A DNA stretch of 64,000 bases from Duganella aquatilis (GCF_009674565.1 NZ_WKJL01000009.1:62001-126000), one strand, 5' to 3'; counted from the first letter of the stretch, positions 1 through 10,052 are shown. Numbers and translations are program-made. Notes: generated from the letters alone by a model not told the origin.

Positions 1-953
1 TGACCGAACTGTCGGGACGCGGCGTCGGCATGGACGTGGTGCAGTCGGAAGCGCAAGCGCTGGGCGGCCGTGTCGACATGTTCTCGGAGGCGGGCAAGGG
101 TACACGCTTCACCATCCGCCTGCCGCTGACCCTGGCCGTCACGCAGGTGGTACTGTTGGCCGCCGGCGGCAAGACCTACGCGCTGCCGGCGATCCTGGTC
201 GAGCAGGTGCTGCAGATGAAAGACGCCGCGCTGGCCGAGGCGCGCGACAACGGCATGCAGTATCTGCCGACGCTGCTGGGCGATGTCGCGCAGCCGGCCA
301 TGCAGCGTTCATCGCCGGTGATGATGCTCAAGAACGGCAACGAGCGCCTGGCCTTGCAGGTGGATGAGGTGCTGGGCAACCGCGAGGTGGTCATCAAGAA
401 CATCGGCCCGCAGTTGTCGCGCATGGTGGGGATTGCCGGCGCCACGGTGCTGGGCACGGGCGATATCGTGCTGATACTGAACCCGGTGGCGCTGGCGCAG
501 CATCTGGCGCATCACCCGGAGGTGAAGCCGCAGTATGCGCAGGTGGCGGCCGATAGTCCGGCGGCGCAGCTGGGGTCGGGCCGCACCATCATGGTGGTGG
601 ACGATTCGTTGACGGTGCGGCGCGTGACCCAGCGTCTGCTGGAGCGCGAAGGCTATCGCGTGCTGCTGGCGAAGGACGGCGTGGATGCGCTGGAGCAGTT
701 GCAGGCGTCGGCGCCGGACCTGATGCTGGTCGATATCGAAATGCCGCGCATGGACGGTTTCGACCTGACGCGCAATGTGCGCGGCGACGAGCGCACCAAA
801 AACATCCCGATCATCATGATCACCTCGCGCAGCGCCGACAAGCACCGCAACGTTGCGCTGGAGCTGGGCGTGAACGCCTACTTCGGCAAGCCGTTCCAGG
901 AGGCGGTGCTGCTGGAGGCGATCAGCGGCCTGCTTACGCCGTCGGCTTCTTGA
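1..953 (+). CDS. CheA-type hybrid histidine kinase, C-terminal part (5' truncated)
   Basis: The reading frame is open from base 3, so only the C-terminal part of the gene is in the window. In order it shows the last ATP-binding motif of a CheA kinase core (GRGVGMDVV, then GKGTRFTIRLPL), a CheW-like regulatory domain, and a receiver domain beginning TIMVVDDS. The receiver has the phospho-acceptor Asp in LVDIEMP, the conserved Ser in MITSRS and the Lys in GKPF. This layout is that of the large CheA/PilL/ChpA hybrids that control type IV pilus twitching or chemosensory output. The N-terminal Hpt repeats expected of ChpA lie outside the window, so the exact subtype is unproven. The stop codon lies 20 bases inside the convergent photolyase gene. 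Confidence 0.9.
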   Translation, partial: TELSGRGVGMDVVQSEAQALGGRVDMFSEAGKGTRFTIRLPLTLAVTQVVLLAAGGKTYALPAILVEQVLQMKDAALAEARDNGMQYLPTLLGDVAQPAMQRSSPVMMLKNGNERLALQVDEVLGNREVVIKNIGPQLSRMVGIAGATVLGTGDIVLILNPVALAQHLAHHPEVKPQYAQVAADSPAAQLGSGRTIMVVDDSLTVRRVTQRLLEREGYRVLLAKDGVDALEQLQASAPDLMLVDIEMPRMDGFDLTRNVRGDERTKNIPIIMITSRSADKHRNVALELGVNAYFGKPFQEAVLLEAISGLLTPSAS

Positions 954-2373
954 CCACTTCGTAGCGCTCAAGCGTCAGCTTGCGCGCTTCGTCGTGCATC
1001 ACCACCGGCGCCGGGTAGTCCGGCGCCAGCATGCGCGGCGCCAGCCATGGCGCGTGGATTTCCTTGTCGCTCAGTTCTTTCAGCTGCGGCAGGTAGCGGC
1101 GGATGAATTTTCCTTGCGCGTCGAACTTCTGCGACTGCGTCACCGGATTGAAGATGCGGAAGTAAGGCTGCGCATCGCAGCCCGATGACGACGCCCACTG
1201 CCAGCCGCCGTTGTTGGACGCCAGGTCGAAGTCGTTCAGGTGCAGCGCAAAGTACGCTTCGCCGCGCCGCCAGTCGATGCCCAGATCCTTGATCAGGAAG
1301 CACGCCGTCACCATGCGCAGCCGGTTGTGCATCCAGCCAGTCTGGTTCAGCTGCAGCATGGCCGCATCCACCAGCGGATAGCCGGTGCGGCCTTCGCACC
1401 AGGCGGCGAACAGTTCGTCGGCTTCCGGGCCGGTTTCCCATTCAATCGCGTCGTAGGCCGGCTTGTAGGCGCCGCCCACCACGTGCGGGTTGTGGTAGAG
1501 GATCATGGCGTAGAACTCGCGCCAGATCAGTTCCGACAGCCACACGGCTGCGCCTTCGCCGCCGGCGCCACGCTCCTGCAAGTCCAGCACCGTGCGTACC
1601 AGGTGGCGCACCGACAGCGTGCCGAAACGGAAATGCACCGACAGATAGGACGGCCCCTTCACGGCCGGGAAATCGCGCGCCACGTTGTAGTCGGCCATGC
1701 GCGGCAGGAAGTCCTCGAACAGCTGCGCCGCGCCGGACATGCCGGTCGGGATTTTCAGTTCGGCCAGGTTGCTCGGCTCGAAGCCCAGCTCGGCCAGCGT
1801 CGGCAGCGCCGGAGCGGGCGAGGGTGGCGGCGCCAGGCGCGCCGCATGCGGCTCGATGTTGTATGGCGCCAGCACCGACGGATCGGCGGCCAGCTTTTTC
1901 AGCCAGGCGTTCTTGTACGGCGTGAACACCGAGAACACGCCGCCGGTCTGCGACAGCACCTCGCTGCACTCGAAAATCACCTGGTCCTTGTAGCTGTAGA
2001 ACTGGCGGCCGTCCGCTTCCAGCGCGCTGGCCACCGTGGCGTCACGTTCTATCGCTTGCGGTTCATAATCGTGATTGCAGAACACCGCCTGCACGCCGAG
2101 TTCGGCGGCCAGTTGTGGGATCTCGGTGGCCGGATCGGCGTGCCGCACGATCAGGTGGCCGCCCAACTGTTCCAGCTCCGCCGCCACTTCGGCGATGCTG
2201 GCGTGGATGAAGTCGACGCGGCGGTCGCGGCGCGGCAGGCTGTCGAGGATGGTGGTGTCGTAGATAAAAACGCAATACACCTTGTCACTCGCCAGCAGCG
2301 CCTGGTTCAGGGCCACATGGTCGAAAACGCGCAGATCGCGGCGCAGCCATACGAGGGAAGAAGTCAGTTTCAT
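934..2373 (-). CDS. phrB: Deoxyribodipyrimidine photo-lyase (class I CPD photolyase)
   Basis: A cytoplasmic light-driven DNA repair enzyme that splits cyclobutane pyrimidine dimers using FAD and an antenna chromophore. The 479-residue length is normal for class I bacterial photolyases. The N-terminal Rossmann antenna domain starts VWLRRDLRVFDH. The FAD domain carries WLSELIWREF (about 278-287), GRTGYPLVDAAM (about 328-339), WMHNRLRM (about 347-354) and NNGGWQWASS (about 387-396). These are the dimer- and FAD-binding signatures of the family. It is transcribed alone, divergently from yqgE, across a 154-base gap. Its 3' end overlaps the upstream chemotaxis kinase by 20 bases in convergent orientation. 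Confidence 0.95.
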   Translation of the reverse strand: MKLTSSLVWLRRDLRVFDHVALNQALLASDKVYCVFIYDTTILDSLPRRDRRVDFIHASIAEVAAELEQLGGHLIVRHADPATEIPQLAAELGVQAVFCNHDYEPQAIERDATVASALEADGRQFYSYKDQVIFECSEVLSQTGGVFSVFTPYKNAWLKKLAADPSVLAPYNIEPHAARLAPPPSPAPALPTLAELGFEPSNLAELKIPTGMSGAAQLFEDFLPRMADYNVARDFPAVKGPSYLSVHFRFGTLSVRHLVRTVLDLQERGAGGEGAAVWLSELIWREFYAMILYHNPHVVGGAYKPAYDAIEWETGPEADELFAAWCEGRTGYPLVDAAMLQLNQTGWMHNRLRMVTACFLIKDLGIDWRRGEAYFALHLNDFDLASNNGGWQWASSSGCDAQPYFRIFNPVTQSQKFDAQGKFIRRYLPQLKELSDKEIHAPWLAPRMLAPDYPAPVVMHDEARKLTLERYEVVKKPTA

Positions 2374-2527
2374 TCGGTCTGTATCAATCTTGTGTGAGAC
2401 GCAATCATGGCCGCACCCGCAATTCAGTGTAAACTACAGGGTAAACAGAGTTGCTAGCCGCGCGAATACTACAGTAATTGTCAGCAGCACAGAAAGAACA
2501 CGCACCCCAGCAGAGAGAGCAACTTGT

Positions 2528-3181
2528 ATGAAGAAGAGCAAAATAGGCAAAACTCTACCTGTCGCCGGCATGATGCAGGAAGCCGGTGTATCCCTGGAGC
2601 CGTTCGGCGCTGCCGCCAGCACGCTGAATCTGGCAAATCATTTCCTTATTGCAATGCCATCCATGCAAGATCCGGTCTTCGGCGGCACGGTGGTGTATGT
2701 CTGCGAACACAATGAAAACGGCGTCTTGGGCGTGGTGATCAACAAGCCCACCGACATGACCATGCACACGCTGTTCGAACGCATCGATCTCAAGGTCGAA
2801 TCCGGCCTGGAAGGCCATGACGACGAGCCGATCATGTTCGGCGGCCCGGTGCAGGACGACCGCGGCTTCGTGCTGCACACGCCCGGCCACCGTTATTCCT
2901 CGTCGCTGACGGTGACCGATGAAATCGCCTTCACCACCTCGATCGACGTGCTGGAAGCGGTGGCGGCCGGCGAAGGTCCGCCGCGCATGCTGGTGTCGAT
3001 CGGCTATTCGGGCTGGAGCCCCGGCCAGCTGGAAGAGGAAATCGGCCGCAACGGCTGGCTGACGGTCGGCGCCGATCCCGAAATCCTGTTCAACATGCCC
3101 ATCGAGGACCGCTACACGGCCGCCATGCGCCTGCTCGGCATCGATCCCTTGATGCTGACCTCCGAGGCAGGTCACGCGTAA
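2528..3181 (+). CDS. YqgE/AlgH family protein (UPF0301)
   Basis: A member of the YqgE/AlgH family, whose biochemical role is still unclear; AlgH was first reported as an alginate regulator in Pseudomonas. The family core is visible from NLANHFLIAMPSMQDP through GVLGVVINKP, FGGPVQDDRGFVLH and the late GYSGWSPGQLEEE. I placed the start at the ATG at 2528, giving 217 residues. The frame is open further upstream but that part runs through the intergenic region and looks unlike the family. An internal start nearer the conserved core is possible. The stop codon directly abuts the ruvX start, as in many betaproteobacteria where yqgE and yqgF are cotranscribed ahead of the pyrimidine genes. Confidence 0.9.
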   Translation: MKKSKIGKTLPVAGMMQEAGVSLEPFGAAASTLNLANHFLIAMPSMQDPVFGGTVVYVCEHNENGVLGVVINKPTDMTMHTLFERIDLKVESGLEGHDDEPIMFGGPVQDDRGFVLHTPGHRYSSSLTVTDEIAFTTSIDVLEAVAAGEGPPRMLVSIGYSGWSPGQLEEEIGRNGWLTVGADPEILFNMPIEDRYTAAMRLLGIDPLMLTSEAGHA

Positions 3182-3571
3182 ATGGGCGGTATTGAAACCA
3201 TCTTCGCTTTCGATTTCGGCATCAAACGGATAGGCGTGGCAATGGGCAATACGATGTTGCGCCAGGCCGAGCCTGTCAAAGTCATCAGCGCTGTCGACAA
3301 CGCCACCCGCTTTGCCGACATCCAGAAACTGCTCGACGAGTGGAAGCCGGCCCGGCTGGTGGTCGGCCTGCCCATGCACCCGGACGGCGCCGAGCACGAA
3401 ATGACCGCCCGTGCCCGCAAGTTCGCCAATCAATTGAACGGCCGCTTCAACCTGCCGGTGGAGCTGGTCGACGAACGCTATTCCTCGGCCGTCATCACGG
3501 CCAGGCGCGGCGAGGTCATCGACGACCGCGCCGCCGCCATCATTCTGCAACAATACTTCGATACCCTGTGA
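3182..3571 (+). CDS. ruvX: Putative pre-16S rRNA nuclease / Holliday junction resolvase, YqgF family
   Basis: A 129-residue RNase H-fold protein of the YqgF/RuvX family, which trims the 5' end of 16S rRNA precursor and has also been described as a Holliday junction resolvase. The first catalytic Asp is in FAFDFGIKRIGVAMG, the Gly-Leu-Pro loop is VVGLPMHPDG, and the remaining acidic motifs are VDERYSS and DDRAAA near the C-terminus. The length is standard. The start ATG follows the yqgE stop with no gap, so translational coupling is likely. It is followed two bases later by pyrR. Confidence 0.93.
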   Translation: MGGIETIFAFDFGIKRIGVAMGNTMLRQAEPVKVISAVDNATRFADIQKLLDEWKPARLVVGLPMHPDGAEHEMTARARKFANQLNGRFNLPVELVDERYSSAVITARRGEVIDDRAAAIILQQYFDTL

Positions 3572-3573
3572 CC

Positions 3574-4083
3574 ATGTCTACCCTCAATCCCAACCAACTC
3601 GATGCCGAAGCGCTGTACGCGACGCTGCTGGCCGATGTGAAAGCCGGCCTGGCCGGCGTGCCGGATGTCGCCATTGTCGGCATCCACTCTGGCGGCGCCT
3701 GGATCGCCGAACGCCTGGCGGCCGACCTCGGCCTGTCCGCGCGCTGCGGCGTGCTGGACGTGTCCTTCTACCGCGACGACTACGCCAAGAAGGGCCTGCC
3801 GGCCGAAGTCAAGCCGACCAACATCACCTTCGACGTGGCGGCCGCCAACATCCTGCTGGTGGACGACGTGCTGTACACCGGCCGCACCACGCGCGCCGCG
3901 ATCAACGAGCTGTTCGACTACGGCCGCCCGGCGCGCATCATGCTGGCGGCACTGGTGGACCGCGGCGAACGCCAGCTGCCGGTGGCGGCCGATTTCGTCG
4001 CCGGTCACGTGGCCGTGCCGAAGGGACAGGCGCTGGTGCTGCAACGCGCCGACGATGGAAAATTTACGCTAACCATTGAATAA
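3574..4083 (+). CDS. pyrR: Bifunctional pyr operon regulator / uracil phosphoribosyltransferase PyrR
   Basis: A type I phosphoribosyltransferase of 169 residues. The PRPP-binding signature is ILLVDDVLYTGRTTRAA, and a dimer/RNA-facing segment VSFYRDDYAKKG lies upstream, as in PyrR. In Gram-positive bacteria PyrR binds pyr mRNA. In proteobacteria the RNA-binding role is less certain and it may act mainly as a UPRTase. I chose the ATG at 3574, two bases after ruvX, because the longer frame starting at 3340 runs antiphase through ruvX. It sits directly before pyrB, six bases apart, so it is part of the pyrimidine operon. I see no obvious PyrR-binding attenuator ahead of pyrB. Confidence 0.92.
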   Translation: MSTLNPNQLDAEALYATLLADVKAGLAGVPDVAIVGIHSGGAWIAERLAADLGLSARCGVLDVSFYRDDYAKKGLPAEVKPTNITFDVAAANILLVDDVLYTGRTTRAAINELFDYGRPARIMLAALVDRGERQLPVAADFVAGHVAVPKGQALVLQRADDGKFTLTIE

Positions 4084-4089
4084 CACACC

Positions 4090-5055
4090 ATGCTGAATCC
4101 GCAACTGAACAAACACGGCGAGCTGCAGCACTTGCTGTCGATCGAGGGCCTGCCGAAAAGCATCCTCAATCACATCCTGGACACCGCCTCGTCCTTCGTC
4201 GGCATCTCCGACCGCGACGTGAAAAAAGTGCCGCTGATGCGCGGCAAATCGGTGTTCAACCTGTTCTTCGAGAACTCGACCCGCACCCGTACCACCTTCG
4301 AGATCGCCGCCAAGCGCCTGTCGGCCGACGTGATCAACCTGAACATCCAGGCCTCGTCGACCAGCAAGGGCGAATCGCTGCTGGACACCATCGACAACCT
4401 GGCGGCCATGCACGCCGACATGTTCGTGGTGCGCCACGCGCAGTCCGGCGCGCCCTACCTGATCGCCAAGCACCTGATGGAAACCAAGCAGAACCACGTG
4501 CACGTGGTGAACGCGGGCGACGGCCGCCACGCGCACCCGACGCAGGGCCTGCTGGACATGTACACCATCCGCCACTACAAGAAGGACTTCACCAACCTGC
4601 GCGTGGCCATCGTCGGCGACATCCTGCACAGCCGCGTGGCGCGTTCGGACATCCACGCGCTGACCACGCTGGGCGTGCCGGAAGTGCGCGCCATCGGCCC
4701 GCACACGCTGCTGCCGGGCGGCCTGGAGCAGATGGGCGTGCGCACCTTCACCAACATGGATGAAGGCCTGAAGGACGTCGACGTGATCATCATGCTGCGC
4801 CTGCAGAACGAGCGCATGAGCGGCGCGCTGCTGCCGTCGGCCGGCGAGTACTTCGCCAGCTACGGCCTGACGCCGGAACGCCTGGCGCTGGCCAAGCCGG
4901 ACGCCATCGTCATGCACCCGGGCCCGATGAACCGCGGCGTGGAAATCGATTCCGCCGTGGCGGATGGCGCGCAGGCAGTGATCCTGCCGCAGGTGACGTT
5001 TGGTATCGCAGTACGCATGGCGGTGATGAGTATCGTAGCAGGGACGCAAGCATGA
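4090..5055 (+). CDS. pyrB: Aspartate carbamoyltransferase catalytic subunit
   Basis: Joins carbamoyl phosphate and aspartate in the committed step of pyrimidine synthesis. The carbamoyl-phosphate loop is [13 protein letters not shown], followed by the SSTSKGES loop that supplies Ser and Lys to the neighbouring active site. [14 protein letters not shown] and [12 protein letters not shown] are the aspartate-domain signatures. At 321 residues it is the length of the catalytic chains that assemble with a dihydroorotase-like partner (class A ATCase). That fits the next gene, whose start overlaps the pyrB stop by four bases. No pyrI regulatory subunit is present. Confidence 0.96.
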   Translation: MLNPQLNKHGELQHLLSIEGLPKSILNHILDTASSFVGISDRDVKKVPLMRGKSVFNLFFENSTRTRTTFEIAAKRLSADVINLNIQASSTSKGESLLDTIDNLAAMHADMFVVRHAQSGAPYLIAKHLMETKQNHVHVVNAGDGRHAHPTQGLLDMYTIRHYKKDFTNLRVAIVGDILHSRVARSDIHALTTLGVPEVRAIGPHTLLPGGLEQMGVRTFTNMDEGLKDVDVIIMLRLQNERMSGALLPSAGEYFASYGLTPERLALAKPDAIVMHPGPMNRGVEIDSAVADGAQAVILPQVTFGIAVRMAVMSIVAGTQA

Positions 5056-6365
5056 AGAACATTCACATCAAAAACGGCCACGTGATCGACCCAGCCAACG
5101 GCGTCGACGGCATCAATGACCTTTACCTCGCCGACGGCAAGGTGCTGGCGGTAGGCGCGGTTTCGGCTGAATTCGCGGCCGGCTTCAGCGCCGACCAGAC
5201 CATCGACGCGACCGGCCTGATCGTGTCGCCGGGCTTCGTCGACCTGTCGGCGCGCCTGCGCGAGCCGGGCTTCGAATATAAGGCCACGCTGGAATCGGAA
5301 ATGCAGGCCGCCATGCAGGGCGGCGTCACCACCCTGATCTGCCCGCCGGACACCGATCCGGTGCTGGACGAGCCGGGTCTGGTGGAGATGCTGAAATACC
5401 GCGCGCAAAAGCTGAACCAGGCGCACGTGCACCCGCTGGGCGCACTGACCATGGGCCTGAAGGGCGAGCAGCTGACCGAGATGTCGGCGCTGACCGAATC
5501 GGGCTGCATCGGCTTCTCGCACGCCGAGCAGCCGATTGAAGATACCAACGTGCTGCTGCGCGCCATGCAGTACGCCAAGACCTTCGGCTACACCGTCTGG
5601 CTGCGTCCGCAGGATGCGCACATCGGCATTGGCGGCGTGGCCGCGTCCGGTCCGCTGGCGTCGCGCCTGGGCCTGTCCGGCGTGCCGGTGATGTCGGAAA
5701 CCATCGCGCTGCACACCATCTTCGAACTGATGCGCGCCAGCGGCGCCCGCGTGCACCTGTGCCGCATCTCGGCCGCCGCCAGCCTGGAACTGATCCGCAA
5801 GGCCAAGGCTGAAGGCCTGCCGGTCACCTGCGACGTCGGTGCGCACCACATCCACATGACCGACGCCGACATCGGCTTCTTCGATTCGAACGCGCGCATG
5901 GCGCCGCCGTTCCGCAGCCAGCGCGACCGCGACGCGATCCGCCTCGGTCTGCTGGACGGCACCATCGATGCGCTGTGCTCGGACCACACGCCGGTCGACG
6001 ACGACGAGAAGCTGCTGCCGTTCGGCGAGGCTTCGCCCGGCGCCACCGGCCTGGAACTGCTGTTGTCGCTGACGCTGAAATGGGCTGATGATTACGCCGC
6101 CACGCAGGACACCGGCGCCCAGCGTCCACTGTCGCGCGCGCTGGCCCGCATCACCTCGGAAGCGGCGCGCGTGGCCGGCCTGGCGGCAGGCACGCTGTCG
6201 GTAGGCGCGGTGGCGGACGTGGTGCTGTTCGACGCGGGTGCGCACTGGACGGTGGAAGCGTCGGCGCTGGCCAGCCAGGGCAAGCACACGCCGTTCCTCG
6301 GCTATAACCTGGCGGGTCAGGTACAAACCACCATCGTGGCCGGCTACGTTGCCTATCAACGCTGA
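5052..6365 (+). CDS. Dihydroorotase-like protein PyrC', probably non-catalytic ATCase partner
   Basis: A 437-residue amidohydrolase of the class I dihydroorotase family, overlapping pyrB by four bases (ATGA). The metal-binding His-x-His that follows the first barrel strand in active enzymes (usually D-x-H-x-H-L-R-E-P-G) here reads [11 protein letters not shown], so both His are replaced by Ser and Arg. The next motif, normally MPNT, is PPDT. The late segment [13 protein letters not shown] keeps the family pattern. Loss of the His pair is the hallmark of PyrC' proteins such as that of Pseudomonas, which are catalytically dead but needed to assemble ATCase. A second, active dihydroorotase should exist elsewhere in the genome. 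Confidence 0.9.
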   Translation: MKNIHIKNGHVIDPANGVDGINDLYLADGKVLAVGAVSAEFAAGFSADQTIDATGLIVSPGFVDLSARLREPGFEYKATLESEMQAAMQGGVTTLICPPDTDPVLDEPGLVEMLKYRAQKLNQAHVHPLGALTMGLKGEQLTEMSALTESGCIGFSHAEQPIEDTNVLLRAMQYAKTFGYTVWLRPQDAHIGIGGVAASGPLASRLGLSGVPVMSETIALHTIFELMRASGARVHLCRISAAASLELIRKAKAEGLPVTCDVGAHHIHMTDADIGFFDSNARMAPPFRSQRDRDAIRLGLLDGTIDALCSDHTPVDDDEKLLPFGEASPGATGLELLLSLTLKWADDYAATQDTGAQRPLSRALARITSEAARVAGLAAGTLSVGAVADVVLFDAGAHWTVEASALASQGKHTPFLGYNLAGQVQTTIVAGYVAYQR

Positions 6366-6374
6366 CCTGTTTGC

Positions 6375-7127
6375 ATGAAACTGTCGACTATCTTCCGCCT
6401 GGTGCGGGTGCTGCTGCACGTGTTCAAGGGTATGGCGATCTGCGCCACGGTGTTTCCATGGATCGGCCAAGAGCGGCGCAACGCGCACATCCGCCGCTGG
6501 TCCACCAAGCTGCTGGGCATGTGCAATGTGACCGTCGAGACGGCGGCCGGCAGCGCGCCGGTGCTGGAGCGGTCGATGGTGGTGGCCAATCACGTGTCGT
6601 GGCTGGACATCTTCGTGGTGCACAGCCTGCACCCCAGCCATTTCGTCGCCAAGGCCGAGATCCGTTCCTGGCCGCTGGCCGGCTGGCTGGCGGAGAAGGC
6701 CGGCACCGTGTTCATCTCGCGCGGCAACCGGCGCGATCTGCGGCATATCTTCAAGGGACTGGTGACCACGCTGGAGCAGGGCGAGCGGGTAGCGTTCTTC
6801 CCGGAAGGGACCACGGCGGCGCAGGGCAACCTGCTGCCGTTCCACGCCAACCTGTTCGAGGCCGCCATTGACGCCAAGGTGCCGGTGCAGCCGTTTGCGC
6901 TGATGTACGAGGATGCCAACGGCGGCCGGCATCCGTCGGTGGATTTCATCGGCGAGACCAGCTTTGCCGAAAGCATCGTGCTGATCCTGAACGGGCCGCC
7001 GGTCAAGGCCAGGCTGGCGATTTTGCCGCCGGTCGACACCACCGGCGCGCACCGCCGCGACCTGGCCGAAGTCACGCATCAAGCCGTGGCCGCCGCGCTG
7101 GGCGTCACGGCGTCAACGACGCACTAG
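6375..7127 (+). CDS. 1-acyl-sn-glycerol-3-phosphate acyltransferase (PlsC family)
   Basis: A membrane-associated acyltransferase that would convert lysophosphatidate to phosphatidate. The catalytic HX4D motif is NHVSWLD and the glycerophosphate-binding motif is FFPEGTTAAQG, with an N-terminal hydrophobic segment around residues 10-30. At 250 residues the length is typical. It lies nine bases after pyrC' and probably belongs to the same transcript. This is one of two PlsC homologues in the window; the other is at 17.6-18.3 kb. The two differ in their HX4D/E motif and are not recent duplicates. It converges with apaH, overlapping by four bases. Confidence 0.9.
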   Translation: MKLSTIFRLVRVLLHVFKGMAICATVFPWIGQERRNAHIRRWSTKLLGMCNVTVETAAGSAPVLERSMVVANHVSWLDIFVVHSLHPSHFVAKAEIRSWPLAGWLAEKAGTVFISRGNRRDLRHIFKGLVTTLEQGERVAFFPEGTTAAQGNLLPFHANLFEAAIDAKVPVQPFALMYEDANGGRHPSVDFIGETSFAESIVLILNGPPVKARLAILPPVDTTGAHRRDLAEVTHQAVAAALGVTASTTH

Positions 7128-7981
7128 GCTTTTCCGCCCGGTTCCTTGAACTGCGGACACTGCACCTGCAACAGCGTACGGTCTTCCAGGCAGACGGCGG
7201 ACAGCTGGCCGCCCCACACGCAGCCACTGTCGAGACCGAGCAGCTTGGGCTGGAGGGTCAGGCCCAGCGCCGACCAGTGGCCGAACACCACCGTCTCGCG
7301 CGCGCTGCGGCGGCCGGGCACGTCGAACCACGGCATCAGGCCGGTCGATGGATCGGCCGTGCCGCTTTCCTTCATCTTGAAATCCATCACGCCATCGGCG
7401 GTGCAGAAGCGCAGCCGCGTCATGGCGTTGATGATGCAGCGCAGCCGTTCCACGCCCTGCAGATCGTCCGACCACTGGGCCGGCTCGTTGCCATACATCT
7501 CGGCCAGGAAATCCGCGATGCTGTCGCCGCGCAGCATGTCCTGTACCTCGCCGGCCAGCGCCATCGCCTGCGCGCCGGTCCATTGCGGCAGCAGGCCGGC
7601 ATGCACCAGCACGTGCTCGCCGGAGCGGATCGCCAGCGGCCGGCGCCGCAGCCAGTCGATCAGTTCGTCGCGGTCCGGCGCATGCAGGATCTCGGCCAGC
7701 GTATCGGACTTGTGTTCGGGCCGGATGCCGTAGGCCACCGCCAGCAGGTGCAGGTCGTGGTTGCCCAGCACGCTATCGATGAGGCCGCCGCTGGCGATGG
7801 CCAGGCTGCGCACGTGGCGCAAGGTGGACAGCGAGTCCGGCCCGCGATTGATCAGGTCGCCAGCGAACAGAATGGATGGCTCCGCCACGCCGCTGTCGGC
7901 CGCGTGGACGCGTATGCGGTCGAGGAGGGCCAGGGCCTGGTCGTGGCAGCCTTGCAAATCCCCGATGACATAGGTTTTCAT
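7124..7981 (-). CDS. apaH: Symmetrical bis(5'-nucleosyl)-tetraphosphatase
   Basis: Hydrolyses Ap4A to two ADP and so controls alarmone levels. It is a calcineurin-type phosphoesterase. The dinuclear metal motifs are visible in order: YVIGDLQGCHDQ, LFAGDLINRGPDS and VLGNHDLHLLA. I chose the ATG at 7981 (MKTYVIGDLQGC, 285 residues) because homologues begin just before the first metal motif. The frame is open to 8044 but that extension enters the promoter region shared with rfbB. It is transcribed divergently from rfbB across about 100 bases. Confidence 0.94.
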   Translation of the reverse strand: MKTYVIGDLQGCHDQALALLDRIRVHAADSGVAEPSILFAGDLINRGPDSLSTLRHVRSLAIASGGLIDSVLGNHDLHLLAVAYGIRPEHKSDTLAEILHAPDRDELIDWLRRRPLAIRSGEHVLVHAGLLPQWTGAQAMALAGEVQDMLRGDSIADFLAEMYGNEPAQWSDDLQGVERLRCIINAMTRLRFCTADGVMDFKMKESGTADPSTGLMPWFDVPGRRSARETVVFGHWSALGLTLQPKLLGLDSGCVWGGQLSAVCLEDRTLLQVQCPQFKEPGGKA

Positions 7982-8081
7982 ATGGACGCTCGCTGGTTCG
8001 TTGCTTATTTTTGCCCCGTCACGGGACACTTCACATAAAATCATGCCTACGACTAATTTGACGCTTGCTGCGGGATACTAA

Positions 8082-9152
8082 ATGATTTTTGTAACGGGTG
8101 GTGCTGGTTTCATAGGCTCAAATTTCGTCCTGGACTGGCTGGCCCAGTCGGATGAGCCTGTCATCAACTTCGATAAGCTGACTTATGCCGGCAATCTGAA
8201 CAACCTGGCCTCGCTGAAACAGGACGCGCGCCATACCTTTGTGCGCGGCGATATCTGCGACCAGGCCCAGGTGCTGGCGCTGTTCCAGCAGCACAAGCCG
8301 CGCGCCGTGGTGCACTTCGCGGCCGAAAGCCACGTCGACCGCTCCATCCTCGGTCCAGGCGAATTCATCAACACCAACATCAACGGCACCTTCAGCCTGC
8401 TGGAAGCGGCGCGCGCCTACTGGTCGGCGCTGCCGGATGACGAGAAAGCGGCGTTCCGCTTCCTGCACGTGTCCACCGACGAGGTGTATGGCACCTTGGG
8501 ACCGGACGATGCGCCGTTCAGCGAAACCACTGCGTTTGCGCCGAACAGCCCATACTCGGCGTCGAAAGCCGCGTCCGACCACCTGGTGCGTTCGTACTTC
8601 CACACCTACGGCCTGCCGGTGCTGACCACCAACTGTTCCAACAACTACGGCCCTTACCACTTCCCGGAAAAACTGATCCCGTTGATCATCGCCAATGCGC
8701 AAGCCGGCAAGCCGCTGCCGATCTACGGCGACGGCCAGCAGGTGCGCGACTGGCTGTACGTCACCGACCACGCCGCCGCCATCCGCCGCGTGCTGGAAGC
8801 GGGCCGCCTGGGCGAGACCTACAACGTCGGCGGCTGGAACGAGATGGCCAACCTGGACGTGGTGCACACGCTGTGCGACATGCTGGACAAGCTGAAGCCG
8901 AAGGCCGAAGGCAGCTACCGCGACCAGATCACCTTCGTCAAGGACCGTCCCGGCCACGACCGCCGCTACGCCATCGACGCGCGCAAGCTGGAACGCGAGC
9001 TGGGCTGGAAACCGGCCGAGACTTTCCAGAGCGGCATCGCCAAGACCGTGCAGTGGTACCTGGACAACCAGGCCTGGGTGGCCGACGTGCAGTCGGGCAG
9101 CTACGCCAAGTGGGTGGAGACCAATTACTTTAACCGCGAAGGCCAGGCATGA
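8082..9152 (+). CDS. rfbB: dTDP-glucose 4,6-dehydratase
   Basis: Second enzyme of dTDP-L-rhamnose and related dTDP-deoxysugar synthesis. It is an extended short-chain dehydrogenase with the NAD-binding [11 protein letters not shown] at the N-terminus. The catalytic region is STDEVYG, followed by [14 protein letters not shown], which carries the Tyr-x-x-x-Lys. At 356 residues it is full length. The stop overlaps the rfbA start by four bases, so the pair is translationally coupled. rfbC and rfbD, needed to finish dTDP-rhamnose, are not in the window and must be elsewhere if that is the product. Confidence 0.95.
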   Translation: MIFVTGGAGFIGSNFVLDWLAQSDEPVINFDKLTYAGNLNNLASLKQDARHTFVRGDICDQAQVLALFQQHKPRAVVHFAAESHVDRSILGPGEFINTNINGTFSLLEAARAYWSALPDDEKAAFRFLHVSTDEVYGTLGPDDAPFSETTAFAPNSPYSASKAASDHLVRSYFHTYGLPVLTTNCSNNYGPYHFPEKLIPLIIANAQAGKPLPIYGDGQQVRDWLYVTDHAAAIRRVLEAGRLGETYNVGGWNEMANLDVVHTLCDMLDKLKPKAEGSYRDQITFVKDRPGHDRRYAIDARKLERELGWKPAETFQSGIAKTVQWYLDNQAWVADVQSGSYAKWVETNYFNREGQA

Positions 9153-10045
9153 GCACTCCTCAACGCAAGGGCATCATCCTGGCCGGCGGCTCCGGCACCC
9201 GGCTGTACCCGGTCACCATGAGCGTGTCCAAGCAGCTGCTGCCGATCTACGACAAGCCGATGATCTACCATCCGCTGACCGTGCTGATGTTGGCCGGCAT
9301 CACCGAAATCCTGCTGATCTCGACGCCGCAGGACACGCCGCGCTTCAAGGATCTGCTGGGCGACGGCAGCCAGTGGGGCATCAGCATCAGCTACGCGGTG
9401 CAGCCATCGCCGGACGGCCTGGCGCAAGCCTTCATCATCGGCAAGGACTTCGTCGGCGACGCGCCGTCGGCGCTGATCCTCGGCGATAACATCTACTACG
9501 GCAACGACCTCGATGCGCTGCTGCGCCATGCCACCGAGCAGACCGACGGCGCCACCGTGTTCGCCTACCACGTGCAGGACCCGGAGCGCTACGGCGTGGT
9601 CGAGTTCGACGACAAGCGCACCGCGGTGTCGATCGAGGAAAAGCCGAAGCAGCCGAAGTCCAACTACGCCGTCACCGGCCTGTACTTCTACGACAGCCAG
9701 GTGTGCGACATTGCCGCCAACATCAAACCGTCGGCGCGCGGCGAGCTGGAAATCACCGACGTCAACCAGGTGTACCTGGACAAGGGCCAGCTCAACGTGG
9801 AAGTGATGGGCCGGGGCATGGCCTGGCTGGACACCGGCACCCACGATTCGCTGCTGGAAGCCGGCCAGTTCATCGCCACGATAGAAAAACGCCAGGGCCT
9901 GAAAGTGGCCTGCCCGGAAGAGATCGCGTATCGCAAGGGCTATATCAACGCCGACCAGCTGCGCAAGCTGGCCGAGCCGCTGAAGAAAAACAACTACGGC
10001 CAATACCTGCTGCAGATCCTGGAAGACAAGGTCGTCTCGCGCTGA
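9149..10045 (+). CDS. rfbA: Glucose-1-phosphate thymidylyltransferase
   Basis: Makes dTDP-glucose from dTTP and glucose-1-phosphate, feeding rfbB. The nucleotidyltransferase signature [16 protein letters not shown] begins at residue 7. The family motifs [21 protein letters not shown] and [10 protein letters not shown] follow. It is 298 residues, standard for RmlA. It overlaps rfbB by four bases. Its stop codon is followed after seven bases by a perfect 92-base inverted repeat, which probably ends or processes the transcript. Confidence 0.96.
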   Translation: MSTPQRKGIILAGGSGTRLYPVTMSVSKQLLPIYDKPMIYHPLTVLMLAGITEILLISTPQDTPRFKDLLGDGSQWGISISYAVQPSPDGLAQAFIIGKDFVGDAPSALILGDNIYYGNDLDALLRHATEQTDGATVFAYHVQDPERYGVVEFDDKRTAVSIEEKPKQPKSNYAVTGLYFYDSQVCDIAANIKPSARGELEITDVNQVYLDKGQLNVEVMGRGMAWLDTGTHDSLLEAGQFIATIEKRQGLKVACPEEIAYRKGYINADQLRKLAEPLKKNNYGQYLLQILEDKVVSR

Positions 10046-10052
10046 AGACCCC

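Noticed and set aside
2282..2527. Upstream extension of the yqgE frame
   Set aside because: It crosses the divergent promoter region and the photolyase start, and homologues do not have it.
4860..7082. A 740-residue minus-strand open frame
   Set aside because: It is antisense to pyrB, pyrC' and plsC, which have clear family motifs; nothing recognisable is encoded on the minus strand.
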